The notes below the pieces were generated by a model that saw nothing but the letters and a program-made list of their open reading frames with translations, did not search any database and was not told where the DNA came from. A stretch of 64,000 bases of DNA. Source: Pseudomonas zanjanensis. GTDB lineage: Bacteria; Pseudomonadota; Gammaproteobacteria; Pseudomonadales; Pseudomonadaceae. The position numbers were made by a program, and so were the translations under genes. The stretch spans positions 3,038,001-3,102,000 of the forward strand of contig NZ_JABWRB020000001.1 of NCBI RefSeq assembly GCF_014268745.2. The letters are read 5' to 3'. Positions 25,688 to 34,296 of the stretch are shown piece by piece; the stretch's first letter is position 1, and each line of letters begins with the position of its first letter.

Positions 25688-25750
25688 CCGATCCCCCTTG
25701 AAACTGGCCTCTGAGGAACAACGCCCAGAGACCAGCGCGAACCCGCTTTT

Positions 25751-25876
25751 GTGGCGAGGGAGCTTGCTCCCGCTGGACCGGTCCGACGCCTCGGGCGCAG
25801 CAGGCCCAGGTTCATTGTTTCAGCACAAATTCTTAGGGCGGCTTCGCCACCCAGCGGGAGCAAGCTCCCTCGTCAC
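25751..25876. repeat. type A REP pair (126 bp)
   Basis: Right flank of the structured segment, again preceded by GCTTTTG. The last arm ends in CGTCAC rather than CGCCAC. The 100 bp that follow to 25976 hold the permease promoter, including a run of nine C. Confidence 0.9.
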
Positions 25877-25976
25877 AGGGGTTTGCCTGGCAATCGCTTA
25901 ACAAATCCCCGCCTATACTTCTCTGCCACCCCCCCCCGGGGCCTGCACTTCCAACAATAAAAAGCAGAGGTGGAAC

Positions 25977-27740
25977 ATGGTCTGGCAACAAGTCTACGAT
26001 CCCTTCGGTAATGCGGTGCTGTCGACGCTCCTGGCGGCGGTTCCGGTGGTGGTGATGCTGGCGTCCCTGGCGTTCTTTCATGTCAAGGCGCACCTGGCGG
26101 CGTTGTACGCCCTGGCCTCGGCCTTGCTGATCGCGATCTTCGCCTTCGGCATGCCCGCCGACATGGCCGGTTCGGCGGCGTTGTATGGCGCGGCCAACGG
26201 CCTGCTGCCCATCGGCTGGATTGTCCTCAACATCATTTTCCTGCACCGGCTGACCACCGAAAACGGCTCGTTCAAGGTCCTGCAGGACTCCCTCGCGCGC
26301 ATCACCGACGACCGGCGCCTGCAACTGCTGCTGATCGCCTTTTGTTTTGGCGCGTTCTTCGAAGGCGCGGCGGGCTTCGGCACGCCGGTGGCGGTGACCG
26401 GCGCGATCCTGATCGGGCTGGGATTTTCCCCCTTGGCCGCCTCGGGCCTGGCACTGATCGCCAACACCGCGCCGGTGGCGTTCGGCGCCCTCGGCACGCC
26501 CATCATCACCCTGGCCAAAGTCACCGGGCTGGATGAAATGGAATTGTCGATGATGGTCGGTCGGCAGTTGCCGTTTTTCTCGGTGCTGGTGCCGTTCTGG
26601 TTGATCTGGGCCTTCGCCGGGTGGCGCAAGATGCTGGAGGTCTGGCCGGCAATCCTGGTGGCCGGCGTCAGCTTCGCCATCCCGCAGTTCCTGGTGTCCA
26701 ACTACCACGGGCCGATGCTGGTGGATGTCATCGCCGCGTTGATCTCCATGGCCTGCCTCACCGGTTTCCTCAAGGTCTGGAAACCGGCCACGGTGCATAC
26801 GTCCGCGGCGCTGACGGGGCGCCACGACGACTCGAAGATCGACGCGAGCGAGCAGCAGCAACCGGTCAGCACCGGCGCTTTCGGCAGTGACAATCGCCCC
26901 GCCGTGCTGCGTGCGTGGATGCCCTGGATCATCCTCACGGTATTCGTCTTCGCCTGGGGCACCCAGGGCTTCAAGAATCTGTTCGACACCCGCCCGGCAC
27001 TGGACCCGCAAACCCAATCGGCCAAGCTCGACCCCCAAGGCAAGCCGATGCGCGAGGCCAACCCGATCTTCTCGCCACTGGTGACCTTCGGCACCATCCA
27101 CCAGCAGATCGAAAAAGTCCCGCCCGTGGTCCCGCAGCCGAAAACCGAGGAAGCGGTCTACAAGTTCAACTGGTTCACCGCCACGGGCAGCGGCATCTTC
27201 CTGGCGGCGATTCTCGGTGGCTTGCTGATGGGCTACTCCATCCCGCAACTGGTGCGCCACTACCTGCGAACGCTGTGGGTGGTGCGCTACTCGCTGATCA
27301 CCATCGTGGCGATGCTGGCGCTGGGGTTCCTCACGCGTTATTCAGGCCTGGACGCGACCATGGGCCTGGCTTTCGCCGCCACGGGCATTTTCTATCCGAT
27401 GTTCGGCACCCTGCTGGGCTGGCTCGGCGTGGCGCTGACCGGTTCGGACACGGCGTCCAACGTGTTGTTCGGCGGTTTGCAACGGGTGACGGCGGAACAG
27501 TTGGGCATCAGCCCGGTGCTGATGGCCGCGGCCAACAGTTCTGGTGGGGTGATGGGGAAAATGGTCGACGCCCAGTCGATCGTGGTCGCCTCCACCGCGA
27601 CCCGTTGGTACGGCCACGAAGGCGAAATCCTGCGCTACGTGTTTTTCCACTCGGTGGTCTTGGCGATCCTGGTGGGCGGGCTGGTGACGTTGCAGGCGTA
27701 TGTCGAGCCGTTCACGCATATGGTGGTGGGCGGACGTTGA
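25977..27740 (+). CDS. lldP: L-lactate permease (LctP/LldP family)
   Basis: A 587-residue inner-membrane transporter with about 13 hydrophobic segments. Family signatures include FFEGAAGFGTPVAVTGAIL, the paired segment in the second half (LTGSDTASNVLFGGLQ) and NSSGGVMGKMVDAQSI. It imports lactate (and glycolate in some members) with protons. No lldD or dld gene is next to it, so it is a stand-alone copy; glycolate permease (GlcA) is an alternative name. The start follows a GGTGGAAC site (AGAGGTGGAAC). Confidence 0.88.
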   Translation: MVWQQVYDPFGNAVLSTLLAAVPVVVMLASLAFFHVKAHLAALYALASALLIAIFAFGMPADMAGSAALYGAANGLLPIGWIVLNIIFLHRLTTENGSFKVLQDSLARITDDRRLQLLLIAFCFGAFFEGAAGFGTPVAVTGAILIGLGFSPLAASGLALIANTAPVAFGALGTPIITLAKVTGLDEMELSMMVGRQLPFFSVLVPFWLIWAFAGWRKMLEVWPAILVAGVSFAIPQFLVSNYHGPMLVDVIAALISMACLTGFLKVWKPATVHTSAALTGRHDDSKIDASEQQQPVSTGAFGSDNRPAVLRAWMPWIILTVFVFAWGTQGFKNLFDTRPALDPQTQSAKLDPQGKPMREANPIFSPLVTFGTIHQQIEKVPPVVPQPKTEEAVYKFNWFTATGSGIFLAAILGGLLMGYSIPQLVRHYLRTLWVVRYSLITIVAMLALGFLTRYSGLDATMGLAFAATGIFYPMFGTLLGWLGVALTGSDTASNVLFGGLQRVTAEQLGISPVLMAAANSSGGVMGKMVDAQSIVVASTATRWYGHEGEILRYVFFHSVVLAILVGGLVTLQAYVEPFTHMVVGGR

Positions 27741-27767
27741 CCGAGGATCGGGCATGATCGGGCTGTT

Positions 27768-27857
27768 GTGGCGAGGGAGCTTGCTCCCGCTGGGCTGCGT
27801 AGCAGCCCTTGTTTTGCGATTGCTGCGCAATCGAGCGGGAGCAAGCTCCCTCGCCAC
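27768..27857. repeat. type A REP pair (90 bp)
   Basis: Inverted GTGGCGAGGGAGC arms in the convergent gap after the lactate permease. Confidence 0.9.
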
Positions 27858-27889
27858 GGGTAAGCACGCTTACCTTTAACGCTTGGGTG

Positions 27890-28225
27890 TTACTGAACGC
27901 TTTTCAGCTTGACCACATCACCGGACACCGAGGTGGTGTAGCCGGTCAGGACCCAGGCCCAGAACCAGTTTTCCTGGACTTGGGTGTTGATCATGGCGTC
28001 GCCGCCCTTGGCCTTGATCGCGGCGGTCTGGGCGCGCACGAAACGGTTGTTCTGCTGGATCGGGATCAGACCGAACAGCAGCAGGCCGGTGGCCTTGGCT
28101 TCACTGTGGCCGACAACGGTGTATTGGGTGCTGTCGTATTGCTGGGTTTTCATCGGGGTGCCGGTGCAACCCGCCAAGGCCAGGCCGAACACTGCGCACG
28201 CAACAACTTTACTGATGTGATTCAT
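27890..28225 (-). CDS. small hypothetical lipoprotein
   Basis: A 111-residue protein with a signal peptide and lipobox (LALAGC, Cys at about residue 20). The body (YTVVGHSEAKATGLLLFGLIPIQQNNRFVRAQ) matches a small lipoprotein type common in Pseudomonas and resembles TRL-like proteins. The ATG at 28225 is preceded by GGAGCG; the 115-codon version starting at 28237 would lack a site. Function unknown. Confidence 0.78.
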   Translation of the reverse strand: MNHISKVVACAVFGLALAGCTGTPMKTQQYDSTQYTVVGHSEAKATGLLLFGLIPIQQNNRFVRAQTAAIKAKGGDAMINTQVQENWFWAWVLTGYTTSVSGDVVKLKSVQ

Positions 28226-28471
28226 TTGACGCTCCATGGGAAGACGCCCGGGATCCGTCTCTCGGGCGGCGCGTACTCTAACCGATCAGTAATAAATTGA
28301 CACACCATAATCCGCCCAATTCAGTGCCCGAGAGGCTCATCGCAGAGCCATCCGTCAGGTGCGCCTCCAGCGAAACAGACCCTCGTCGATAACATGAAAA
28401 CTACGCCACGGAAGGCCGTTCTTTGTCTTGACGGCCGCCAGGTAACGGCCGCTCCCGTTGGAGGATTTCAT

Positions 28472-29128
28472 ATGATTGACGTGACTGTCTGGAGCGTAAC
28501 CCTGCCGGTGCAAACGCCGGCGCAGGTCGTGGCGACCAAAGCCATGCCGACCTTGAAGAACAAGTATTTCGACAATAACGGCCAGAGGATCATCTTCTGG
28601 GCGCCCGTCACCGGCTCCCATACCGGTAACAGCAAATACCCGCGTTCCGAACTGCGGGAAACCAGCCGGGACGGGAAACACCGCAACTGGCGCTACAACA
28701 GCGCCATCAATACCCTCAAGGGCGAGCTGTCGGTGAACCAGGTGCCTTCCGAAGGCCGTGTGGTGGTGGCGCAGATTCACGCCAAGGATGCGCCGACGCC
28801 CTTGTTGAAACTGGTGTACCGCTACGAAAAGGGCATCGGCAATATCGATGTGGAATACCGGTTCAAACCCAAGGACAAGAAAAGCCCGGTGATCTACACC
28901 GTGCCCAAGGTGCCGTTGAACAAATCCTTCTCGTATACGCTGCAAATGGACAAGCAAGGCCAGCTCTCGGTGCTGATCGGCAAGAGCGGTAAACAGGTGA
29001 AGTTGGACAAGTCCTGGCAAGGCTACAACTTCTATTTCAAGGCCGGCGTCTACACCTTGGATAACAAGGGCTATTCCAATGAAGGCGGGAAAGTGACCTA
29101 CACTAAACTGAGCGCCAGTCACAAATGA
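28472..29128 (+). CDS. polysaccharide lyase family 7 alginate lyase, no signal peptide
   Basis: A 218-residue PL7 enzyme with the three family motifs: R58-x-E60-x-R62 (YPRSELRE), Q101-I-H103, and YFKAGVY at about residues 188-194. It should cleave alginate by beta-elimination. The ATG at 28472 follows GGAGG at ideal distance. No signal peptide is visible from this start or from the in-frame ATG at 28394, as in the cytoplasmic-type PL7 enzyme PA1167 of P. aeruginosa. It lies alone, convergent with the MFS gene. Confidence 0.88.
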   Translation: MIDVTVWSVTLPVQTPAQVVATKAMPTLKNKYFDNNGQRIIFWAPVTGSHTGNSKYPRSELRETSRDGKHRNWRYNSAINTLKGELSVNQVPSEGRVVVAQIHAKDAPTPLLKLVYRYEKGIGNIDVEYRFKPKDKKSPVIYTVPKVPLNKSFSYTLQMDKQGQLSVLIGKSGKQVKLDKSWQGYNFYFKAGVYTLDNKGYSNEGGKVTYTKLSASHK

Positions 29129-29146
29129 CTGACGCTCAGCCCCGCT

Positions 29147-30379
29147 TCAAGCCTTTGATGGCGTGGCGAGCGCCTGCTGGCCACGGAAGGTAAACACAAA
29201 GCCGACCAACACCAGCAGCGCGAAACCGGCCGGGAACAGCCAGATGCTCTGCCAATCATGCCCACCGGCCACGACAAAGTGATCGGTCACCTGCCCCGCC
29301 ACCCAGAAACCGATCAGCATCCCCACACCATAAGTCGCCAAGGTAATCAGGCCCTGGGCCGAGCTGCGGAAGCGCTCCGGTGCCTTGGCGTCGGTGTAGA
29401 TCTGCCCCGAGACAAAAAAGAAGTCGTAGCAGATGCCGTGCAGGGCAATGCCGGTGAACAGCATGAACGCCAGGTCGCCGTTATTGCCGTAGGCAAACAA
29501 TACGTAGCGCAACGCCCACGCCAGCATGCCCACCAGCAGCGCCAGCTTGATGCCGAAGCGCTGGATGAACAGCGGCAACAGCAACATGAACAGCACTTCC
29601 GAGACCTGCCCGATGGCCATCTTCGCCGTGGGGTTGGTCATGCCGGTTTCGGCCAGGAACGGGTTGGCATTCTGGTAATAGAACGCCAAGGGAATGCAGA
29701 TCAGGATCGAGGCGATGAAAAACACCAGGTAACTGCGATCCTTCAACAGCCCCAACGCATCCAGCCCCAGCAGTTGCTTGACGCCGCCAGCGCTGGCCTG
29801 TTCCTTGAGCGGTGCCGTGGCCGGCAGCGTGAAGCTGTAGAGCCCGAGGACCAGGGACGCGATGGCGGCCATCAAGAATGTATTGCGCAAGCCGCCAGCC
29901 GCGATCGCTTCGCGCGAATCCCAGGCGAACACGAAGCTGATCACCACGCCGGCGACGATCCAGCCAAGGGTGCCCCACACCCGGATGCGAGAGAACTCCA
30001 GCGCCGGGTCGCGCATCTGCCGGAACGCCACCGAATTGACCAGGGCCAGCGTTGGCATGTAGACCACCATGTACACCAGCACGTACGGGTAGAACACGCT
30101 GAAATCCGCCGCTGAATACAGCTGATACAGCAACACCGCGCCAAGCAGGTGCAGCACCGCCAGGATCCGTTCGGCGTTGAAGAAGCGGTCGGCGATCAGG
30201 CCGATGACGAATGGCGCAATGATCGCCCCCCACGATTGCGTGGAGAAGGCCATGCCGATCTGCCCACCGCTGGCGCCCAGGGTGCTGGACAGAAAGGTGC
30301 CGAGGGTGACGAACCAGCCGCCCCAGATAAAGAATTGCAGGAACATCATCACGCTCAGGCGTGCATTCATCGTGGTCAT
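29147..30379 (-). CDS. MFS transporter, nucleoside:H+ symporter-like
   Basis: A 410-residue, 12-TM protein of the nucleoside_H_symporter group (PF03825-like): MFLQFFIWGGWFVTLGTFL at the start, IRVWGTLGWIVAG before TM5, and GICYDFFFVSGQIYTD in TM10. It is the last gene of the LacI-controlled cluster, 256 bp after the isomerase gene, with a REP pair and a minisatellite between them. I chose the ATG at 30379. From the neighbours its substrate may be a sugar or glycoside rather than a nucleoside. Confidence 0.83.
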   Translation of the reverse strand: MTTMNARLSVMMFLQFFIWGGWFVTLGTFLSSTLGASGGQIGMAFSTQSWGAIIAPFVIGLIADRFFNAERILAVLHLLGAVLLYQLYSAADFSVFYPYVLVYMVVYMPTLALVNSVAFRQMRDPALEFSRIRVWGTLGWIVAGVVISFVFAWDSREAIAAGGLRNTFLMAAIASLVLGLYSFTLPATAPLKEQASAGGVKQLLGLDALGLLKDRSYLVFFIASILICIPLAFYYQNANPFLAETGMTNPTAKMAIGQVSEVLFMLLLPLFIQRFGIKLALLVGMLAWALRYVLFAYGNNGDLAFMLFTGIALHGICYDFFFVSGQIYTDAKAPERFRSSAQGLITLATYGVGMLIGFWVAGQVTDHFVVAGGHDWQSIWLFPAGFALLVLVGFVFTFRGQQALATPSKA

Positions 30380-30435
30380 GACAGTCACCGTTTTATTGTT
30401 GTTCTTGTAAAAATGAAAAGCTTGCACAGCGCTTG

Positions 30436-30501
30436 TGGCCTGCTTTTGTAACTTGCTTTTGTAACCTGCTTTTGTGGCCTGCTTTTTATGGCCTGCTTTT
30501 G
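30436..30501. repeat. 13-bp minisatellite, five copies
   Basis: Units TGGCCTGCTTTTG or TAACCTGCTTTTG repeat five times (30436, 30449, 30462, 30475, 30489; the fourth is 14 bp), then run directly into the REP arm. The unit equals the flank (GCTTTTGTGGC) seen before two other type A REP pairs. Confidence 0.85.
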
Positions 30502-30630
30502 TGGCGAGGGAGCTTGCTCCCGCTCGGCTGCGCAGCAGTCGTAAAACCTCCTGACGCGGTGCTTCTGGAAAACCGCGCCAGCGCATTTGGGGCCGCTTCG
30601 CAGCCCAGCGGGAGCAAGCTCCCTCGCCAC
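30501..30630. repeat. type A REP pair (130 bp)
   Basis: Inverted GTGGCGAGGGAGC arms inside the sugar operon, between the isomerase and the MFS gene. Confidence 0.9.
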
Positions 30631-30635
30631 AGGGG

Positions 30636-31727
30636 TTACGCTTTTGGTATTGGTGGCAAACCCAACAACCGCCGATTGGAGTCCTCATCCGCCGTGACGC
30701 TGGCGAAATCATCGAACGCCTTGCCGGTCTTGCTGATCATGTGCCGCTGGATGAACGCCGCCCCTTCAGCAGCCCCCTGTTGCGAATCCTTCAGGCAACA
30801 TTCCCATTCCAGGACCGCCCAACCGCTGAAATCGTATTGGGTCAGCTTGCTGAAGATCGATTTGAAATCGATCTGGCCGTCACCCAATGAACGGAACCGC
30901 CCGGGGCGATCGACCCAGCCCTGGTAGCCGCCGTACACGCCGGAACGGGCATCGGGGCGAAATTCGGCGTCCTTGACGTGAAACATGCGGATGCGTTCGT
31001 GGTAGCGGTCGATGAAACCCAGGTAGTCCATCTGTTGCAGCAGCAGATGGCTGGGGTCGTAGAGAATCGCCGCCCGTGGGTGATGATCCACCGCCTCCAG
31101 GAAGCGCTCGAACGAGGCCCCGTCGTGGAGGTCTTCGCCGGGGTGAATTTCGTAGCACAGGTCCACCCCCGCCGCGTCGAAGCAATCGAGAATCGGCAAC
31201 CAGCGCCGGGCCAGCTCGGCAAAGCCCTGCTCCACCAAACCCGCCGGGCGTTGCGGCCACGGATAGACATACGGCCACAACAGCGCTCCGGAAAACGTCG
31301 CATGGGCCTTCAAGCCGAGACGCTGGCTGGCGCGGGCGGCCAGCTTGAGTTGCTCGATCGCCCACTCGGTCCGCGCTTGGGGCTGGCCACGCACATGGGC
31401 CGGGGCGAAGTCATCGAACAGCGCGTCGAACGCCGGGTGCACCGCCACCAACTGGCCTTGCAGGTGCGTCGATAACTCGCTGATCTCCACACCGGCCTGG
31501 GCACAGGTGGCCTTGAGTTCATCGCAATAATCCTGGCTCTCGGCGGCCCGGGCCAGATCGATGTATTGCGTGCCCGAGGTCGGCACTTGAATGGCTTTGT
31601 AGCCTTGCGAAGCGGCCCACTGGGCAATGTTGGCCAGGGTGTCGAACGGGGCCTCGGCAGACATGAACTGCGCCAGGAAAATACCGGGGCCGCGCAGGCC
31701 GCTCGGTGTTGGGTCGGGGGTATTCAC
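30636..31727 (-). CDS. sugar phosphate isomerase/epimerase-type TIM-barrel protein
   Basis: A 363-residue xylose-isomerase-like TIM-barrel protein. Metal ligands are suggested by CYEIHPGED, YDPSHLLLQ, FHVKDAEF and EWECC. It begins with a GTG at 31727 that overlaps the stop of the dehydrogenase gene (GTGA), so it is translationally coupled to it. The frame is open further up, but that is inside the upstream gene. In such clusters these proteins act on the keto-sugar made by the Gfo/Idh/MocA enzyme; the precise reaction is not known here. Confidence 0.85.
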   Translation of the reverse strand: MNTPDPTPSGLRGPGIFLAQFMSAEAPFDTLANIAQWAASQGYKAIQVPTSGTQYIDLARAAESQDYCDELKATCAQAGVEISELSTHLQGQLVAVHPAFDALFDDFAPAHVRGQPQARTEWAIEQLKLAARASQRLGLKAHATFSGALLWPYVYPWPQRPAGLVEQGFAELARRWLPILDCFDAAGVDLCYEIHPGEDLHDGASFERFLEAVDHHPRAAILYDPSHLLLQQMDYLGFIDRYHERIRMFHVKDAEFRPDARSGVYGGYQGWVDRPGRFRSLGDGQIDFKSIFSKLTQYDFSGWAVLEWECCLKDSQQGAAEGAAFIQRHMISKTGKAFDDFASVTADEDSNRRLLGLPPIPKA

Positions 31728-32899
31728 AACAAGGATGCTCCAGTTTGTACGGCGGTCCATTTCGCCTCGCCGCGGTGGTTGAGGATGGCGGCCTCGATGA
31801 ACGCCATGCCCCGCAAACCGGTCTCGATGCCGGGTACGCCTGGGGCGTCAGGGCCTTCGGCATGGCTGCGAATGGCCTGGGCGAAATCGCCATAGAGGTT
31901 GGCCATGGCTTCCAGGTAACCCTCGGGATGCCCGGCCGGCAGACGCATGCGACGTTGAGCCGCCTCGCACAGCCACGGCTGGCCGACACCGCTGCGCAGG
32001 ATGCGCAAGGGTTGGTCGAAGGCGCGATGGATCAGGCTCGCCGGTTCTTCCTGGCGCCACTCCAAGGCGCCCTTGTCGCCGTAGACACGAATCTTCAGCG
32101 GGTTCTCTTCGCCGGTGCAGACTTGGCTGGCGATCAACACACCGCTGGCACCGCCCGCCATCTTGAACAGCATCGCCGCGTCGTCGTCCAACTGCCGGCC
32201 CGGGACATGGGTGCCCAACGCCGCGCACAGCTGCTGGATCGGCTGGTCGGCGACGAACTCGGCCAGGGAAAACGCATGGGTGCCGATGTCGCCGATGCAG
32301 CCGCCCAGGCCGGACTGCGAAGGGTCGTCACGCCACTCGGCCTGTTTGTTGCCCTGGGCGGCGACATCCTGGCTGAGCCAGCCTTGGGGGTATTCGACCA
32401 GCACTTTGCGCACCGCGCCGATCACACCCGCACGCACCATGTCCCGGGCCTGCCACACCATGGGATAGCCCAGGTAGGTGTGGGCCAGGCCATAGAGGCA
32501 ACGGCTGCCTTGCAGCACTTGCTTGAGGGCGAGCAACTCCTTGAGGTCCAGGGCGGCGGGCTTCTCGCTGAACACATGGAAACCGGCTTTCAAGGCCTGG
32601 CTGGCAATGGGTGCGTGAAGGTGATTGGGCGTGACGATCACCAGCAATTCCATGCGCTGGTCAAGCGGCAGCAACGCTTCGGTGTCGAGCATCTGCTGCC
32701 AGTCGTGGTAGCAACGCGACGCCGTCAGGCCCAGGGCCGCGCCGGTTTGCCGAGTGTTGTGAGGGTCGCGGCTGAACGCGCCGCACACCAGCTCGAAACC
32801 GCCATCCAGGCCCGCCGCCTGACGATGGGCCTGGCCGATGAACGCGCCCTCTCCACCGCCGACGAAGCCCATTCTTATTTTCGGTGCCACAGGATTCAT
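31724..32899 (-). CDS. Gfo/Idh/MocA family oxidoreductase
   Basis: A 391-residue NAD(P)-dependent dehydrogenase: Rossmann start MGFVGGGEGAFIG, the EKP motif (FSEKPAAL) with the catalytic Lys, and GGCIGDIGTHAFSLAEF with the Asp/His pair. First gene of the operon with the TIM-barrel protein and the MFS transporter. An 18-bp perfect palindrome lies 27 bp before its start, with a divergent LacI gene beyond. It probably oxidises a sugar or glycoside at a ring carbon. Confidence 0.87.
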   Translation of the reverse strand: MNPVAPKIRMGFVGGGEGAFIGQAHRQAAGLDGGFELVCGAFSRDPHNTRQTGAALGLTASRCYHDWQQMLDTEALLPLDQRMELLVIVTPNHLHAPIASQALKAGFHVFSEKPAALDLKELLALKQVLQGSRCLYGLAHTYLGYPMVWQARDMVRAGVIGAVRKVLVEYPQGWLSQDVAAQGNKQAEWRDDPSQSGLGGCIGDIGTHAFSLAEFVADQPIQQLCAALGTHVPGRQLDDDAAMLFKMAGGASGVLIASQVCTGEENPLKIRVYGDKGALEWRQEEPASLIHRAFDQPLRILRSGVGQPWLCEAAQRRMRLPAGHPEGYLEAMANLYGDFAQAIRSHAEGPDAPGVPGIETGLRGMAFIEAAILNHRGEAKWTAVQTGASLL

Positions 32900-32925
32900 C
32901 GCGATTCTCTTCTTGTCAGGATGCA

Positions 32926-32943
32926 GATGTAACCGGTTACATC
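32926..32943. promoter_or_regulatory. LacI-type operator (18-bp perfect palindrome)
   Basis: GATGTAACC-GGTTACATC is a perfect palindrome with the central CG typical of LacI/GalR sites. It lies between the dehydrogenase gene and the divergent LacI gene, 27 bp from the first and about 120 bp from the second. The LacI protein is the obvious ligand. Confidence 0.85.
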
Positions 32944-33064
32944 ATGGCGGAAATCTAGGCTCAGTTTCCCTCCGTGTCAAACCCAGAAGGTCACGCCTGA
33001 ACATTTGTCAGGCGCCCAACCTGCGGTAAGCTCCCCCACCGTCCCCCTGTTCCCCGAGGTGATT

Positions 33065-34063
33065 TTGTCCAACATTCGTGAAGTGGCCCGGCTGGCGGGT
33101 GTTTCAGTGGCCACGGTGTCCAGAACGCTGAAATCCCCCGAGCGGGTGCTTCCCGAGACCCGGGACAAGGTCAACGCAGCAGTGGAACAGGCCGGCTACC
33201 GGCCCAACCTGATGGCGGTGCAGTTTCGCTCCCGCCGCACCGGCAACCTGGTGATCCTGGTGCCGGCCATCGCCAACACGTTTTTCGCCCGGGTCATCAG
33301 TGGCGCGCAGCAGGCCGCGCAGGCGGCGGGTTACCGATTGCTGCTGTGCGACACCCAGGGCCGGGTGGAGATCGAGCGAGAGTTCGCCGCCCTGGTCTAT
33401 GCCCGCCAGGCGGACGGGGTGATCCAGTTGCGCGCCAGCGATCCTTACGCATCGATGCCCGCAGGCGCTGATAGCCTGCCGCTGGTCAACGCCTGTGAAG
33501 TGGTCAAGGGGGCCCCCTACCCGACCATCAGCCTCGACAACCGCGCCGCCGCCCAGGCCATGACCAAGCATCTGATCGGCCTCGGCCACCGCCGCATCGG
33601 CATCATCAAGGGACCGCGCAGTAGCCCGCTGACCCTGGACCGCGTGGCCGGATATCAGGATGCCCTGGGCCAGGCCGGCATCGCCGTCGACCCCAGCCTG
33701 ATTTGCCATGGCGACTTCACCTTGAAGGCCGGTGACGACGGCGCTGGCGCGATGCTGGCGTTGGCCGACCGCCCCAGCGCGCTGTTCTGTGAAAACGACG
33801 AAATGGCCATCGGCGCGCTCAGGCGCATCAAGCACATGGGCCTGCGAGTGCCCGAGGATATTTCCCTGGTGGGCTTTGACGACATCCCATTCGCCGCCTA
33901 CTGCGACCCGCCCCTGACCACCATTTCCCAGCCTGCCGAAGCGTTTGGTCAAAAGGCGGTGCAGATGCTGATTGCCTTGATCGAGAAGAAGCCGATTGCC
34001 GAACGGCATGTGGTGTTGCCGTTTGAGTTGACGGTGCGTGGCAGTACAGCGCCCCTGGCGTGA
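33065..34063 (+). CDS. LacI-family transcriptional regulator
   Basis: A 332-residue regulator. It has the LacI helix-turn-helix at residues 1-25 (REVARLAGVSVATVSRTL), hinge region to about 60, and a periplasmic-binding-like effector domain (FCENDEMAIGALRRI, DISLVGFDDIPFA). The likely start is TTG at 33065, seven bases after GAGGTGA; a GTG at 33059 is an alternative. It faces the sugar operon across the operator, so it is probably its repressor and senses the sugar or a derivative. Confidence 0.87.
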   Translation: MSNIREVARLAGVSVATVSRTLKSPERVLPETRDKVNAAVEQAGYRPNLMAVQFRSRRTGNLVILVPAIANTFFARVISGAQQAAQAAGYRLLLCDTQGRVEIEREFAALVYARQADGVIQLRASDPYASMPAGADSLPLVNACEVVKGAPYPTISLDNRAAAQAMTKHLIGLGHRRIGIIKGPRSSPLTLDRVAGYQDALGQAGIAVDPSLICHGDFTLKAGDDGAGAMLALADRPSALFCENDEMAIGALRRIKHMGLRVPEDISLVGFDDIPFAAYCDPPLTTISQPAEAFGQKAVQMLIALIEKKPIAERHVVLPFELTVRGSTAPLA

Positions 34064-34073
34064 CCGGGAACCT

Positions 34074-34201
34074 GTGGCGAGGGAGCTTGCTCCCGCTGGA
34101 GCGCGCAGCGGCCCCAAAGCAGGACTCAATCAACCTGACACTCCGCGCTGCCTGGTCGAGGGGCTGCTACGCAGCCCAGCGGGAGCAAGCTCCCTCGCCA
34201 C
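34074..34201. repeat. type A REP pair (128 bp)
   Basis: Inverted GTGGCGAGGGAGC arms after the LacI gene. Its core (around TCAACCTGACAC) is shared with the pairs at 37776, 43545 and 47709. Confidence 0.9.
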
Positions 34202-34296
34202 AAAAAGCCTTTACGGTGCCTCGACTCGCCTCCGCCCCCGTTTGAACTACAGTGGAAGGACTCTGCATAAAGCCATAACAAGACGGAGAGTTTCCC

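Larger units (their letters stand above)
25213..25690. other. REP-flanked segment dense in inverted repeats
   Basis: This 478-bp stretch lies between two type A REP pairs. It contains a perfect 8-bp inverted repeat (TCGCTGAT-AA-ATCAGCGA, 25372-25389), two direct copies of GTTTAGCGAT (25394-25403 and 25557-25566) and an inverted copy of its core (ATCGCTAA at 25523-25530). It also holds a foldable 75-base hairpin region and an ORF whose end resembles DUF6124 proteins. I do not recognise the unit as a known element. Confidence 0.6.
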
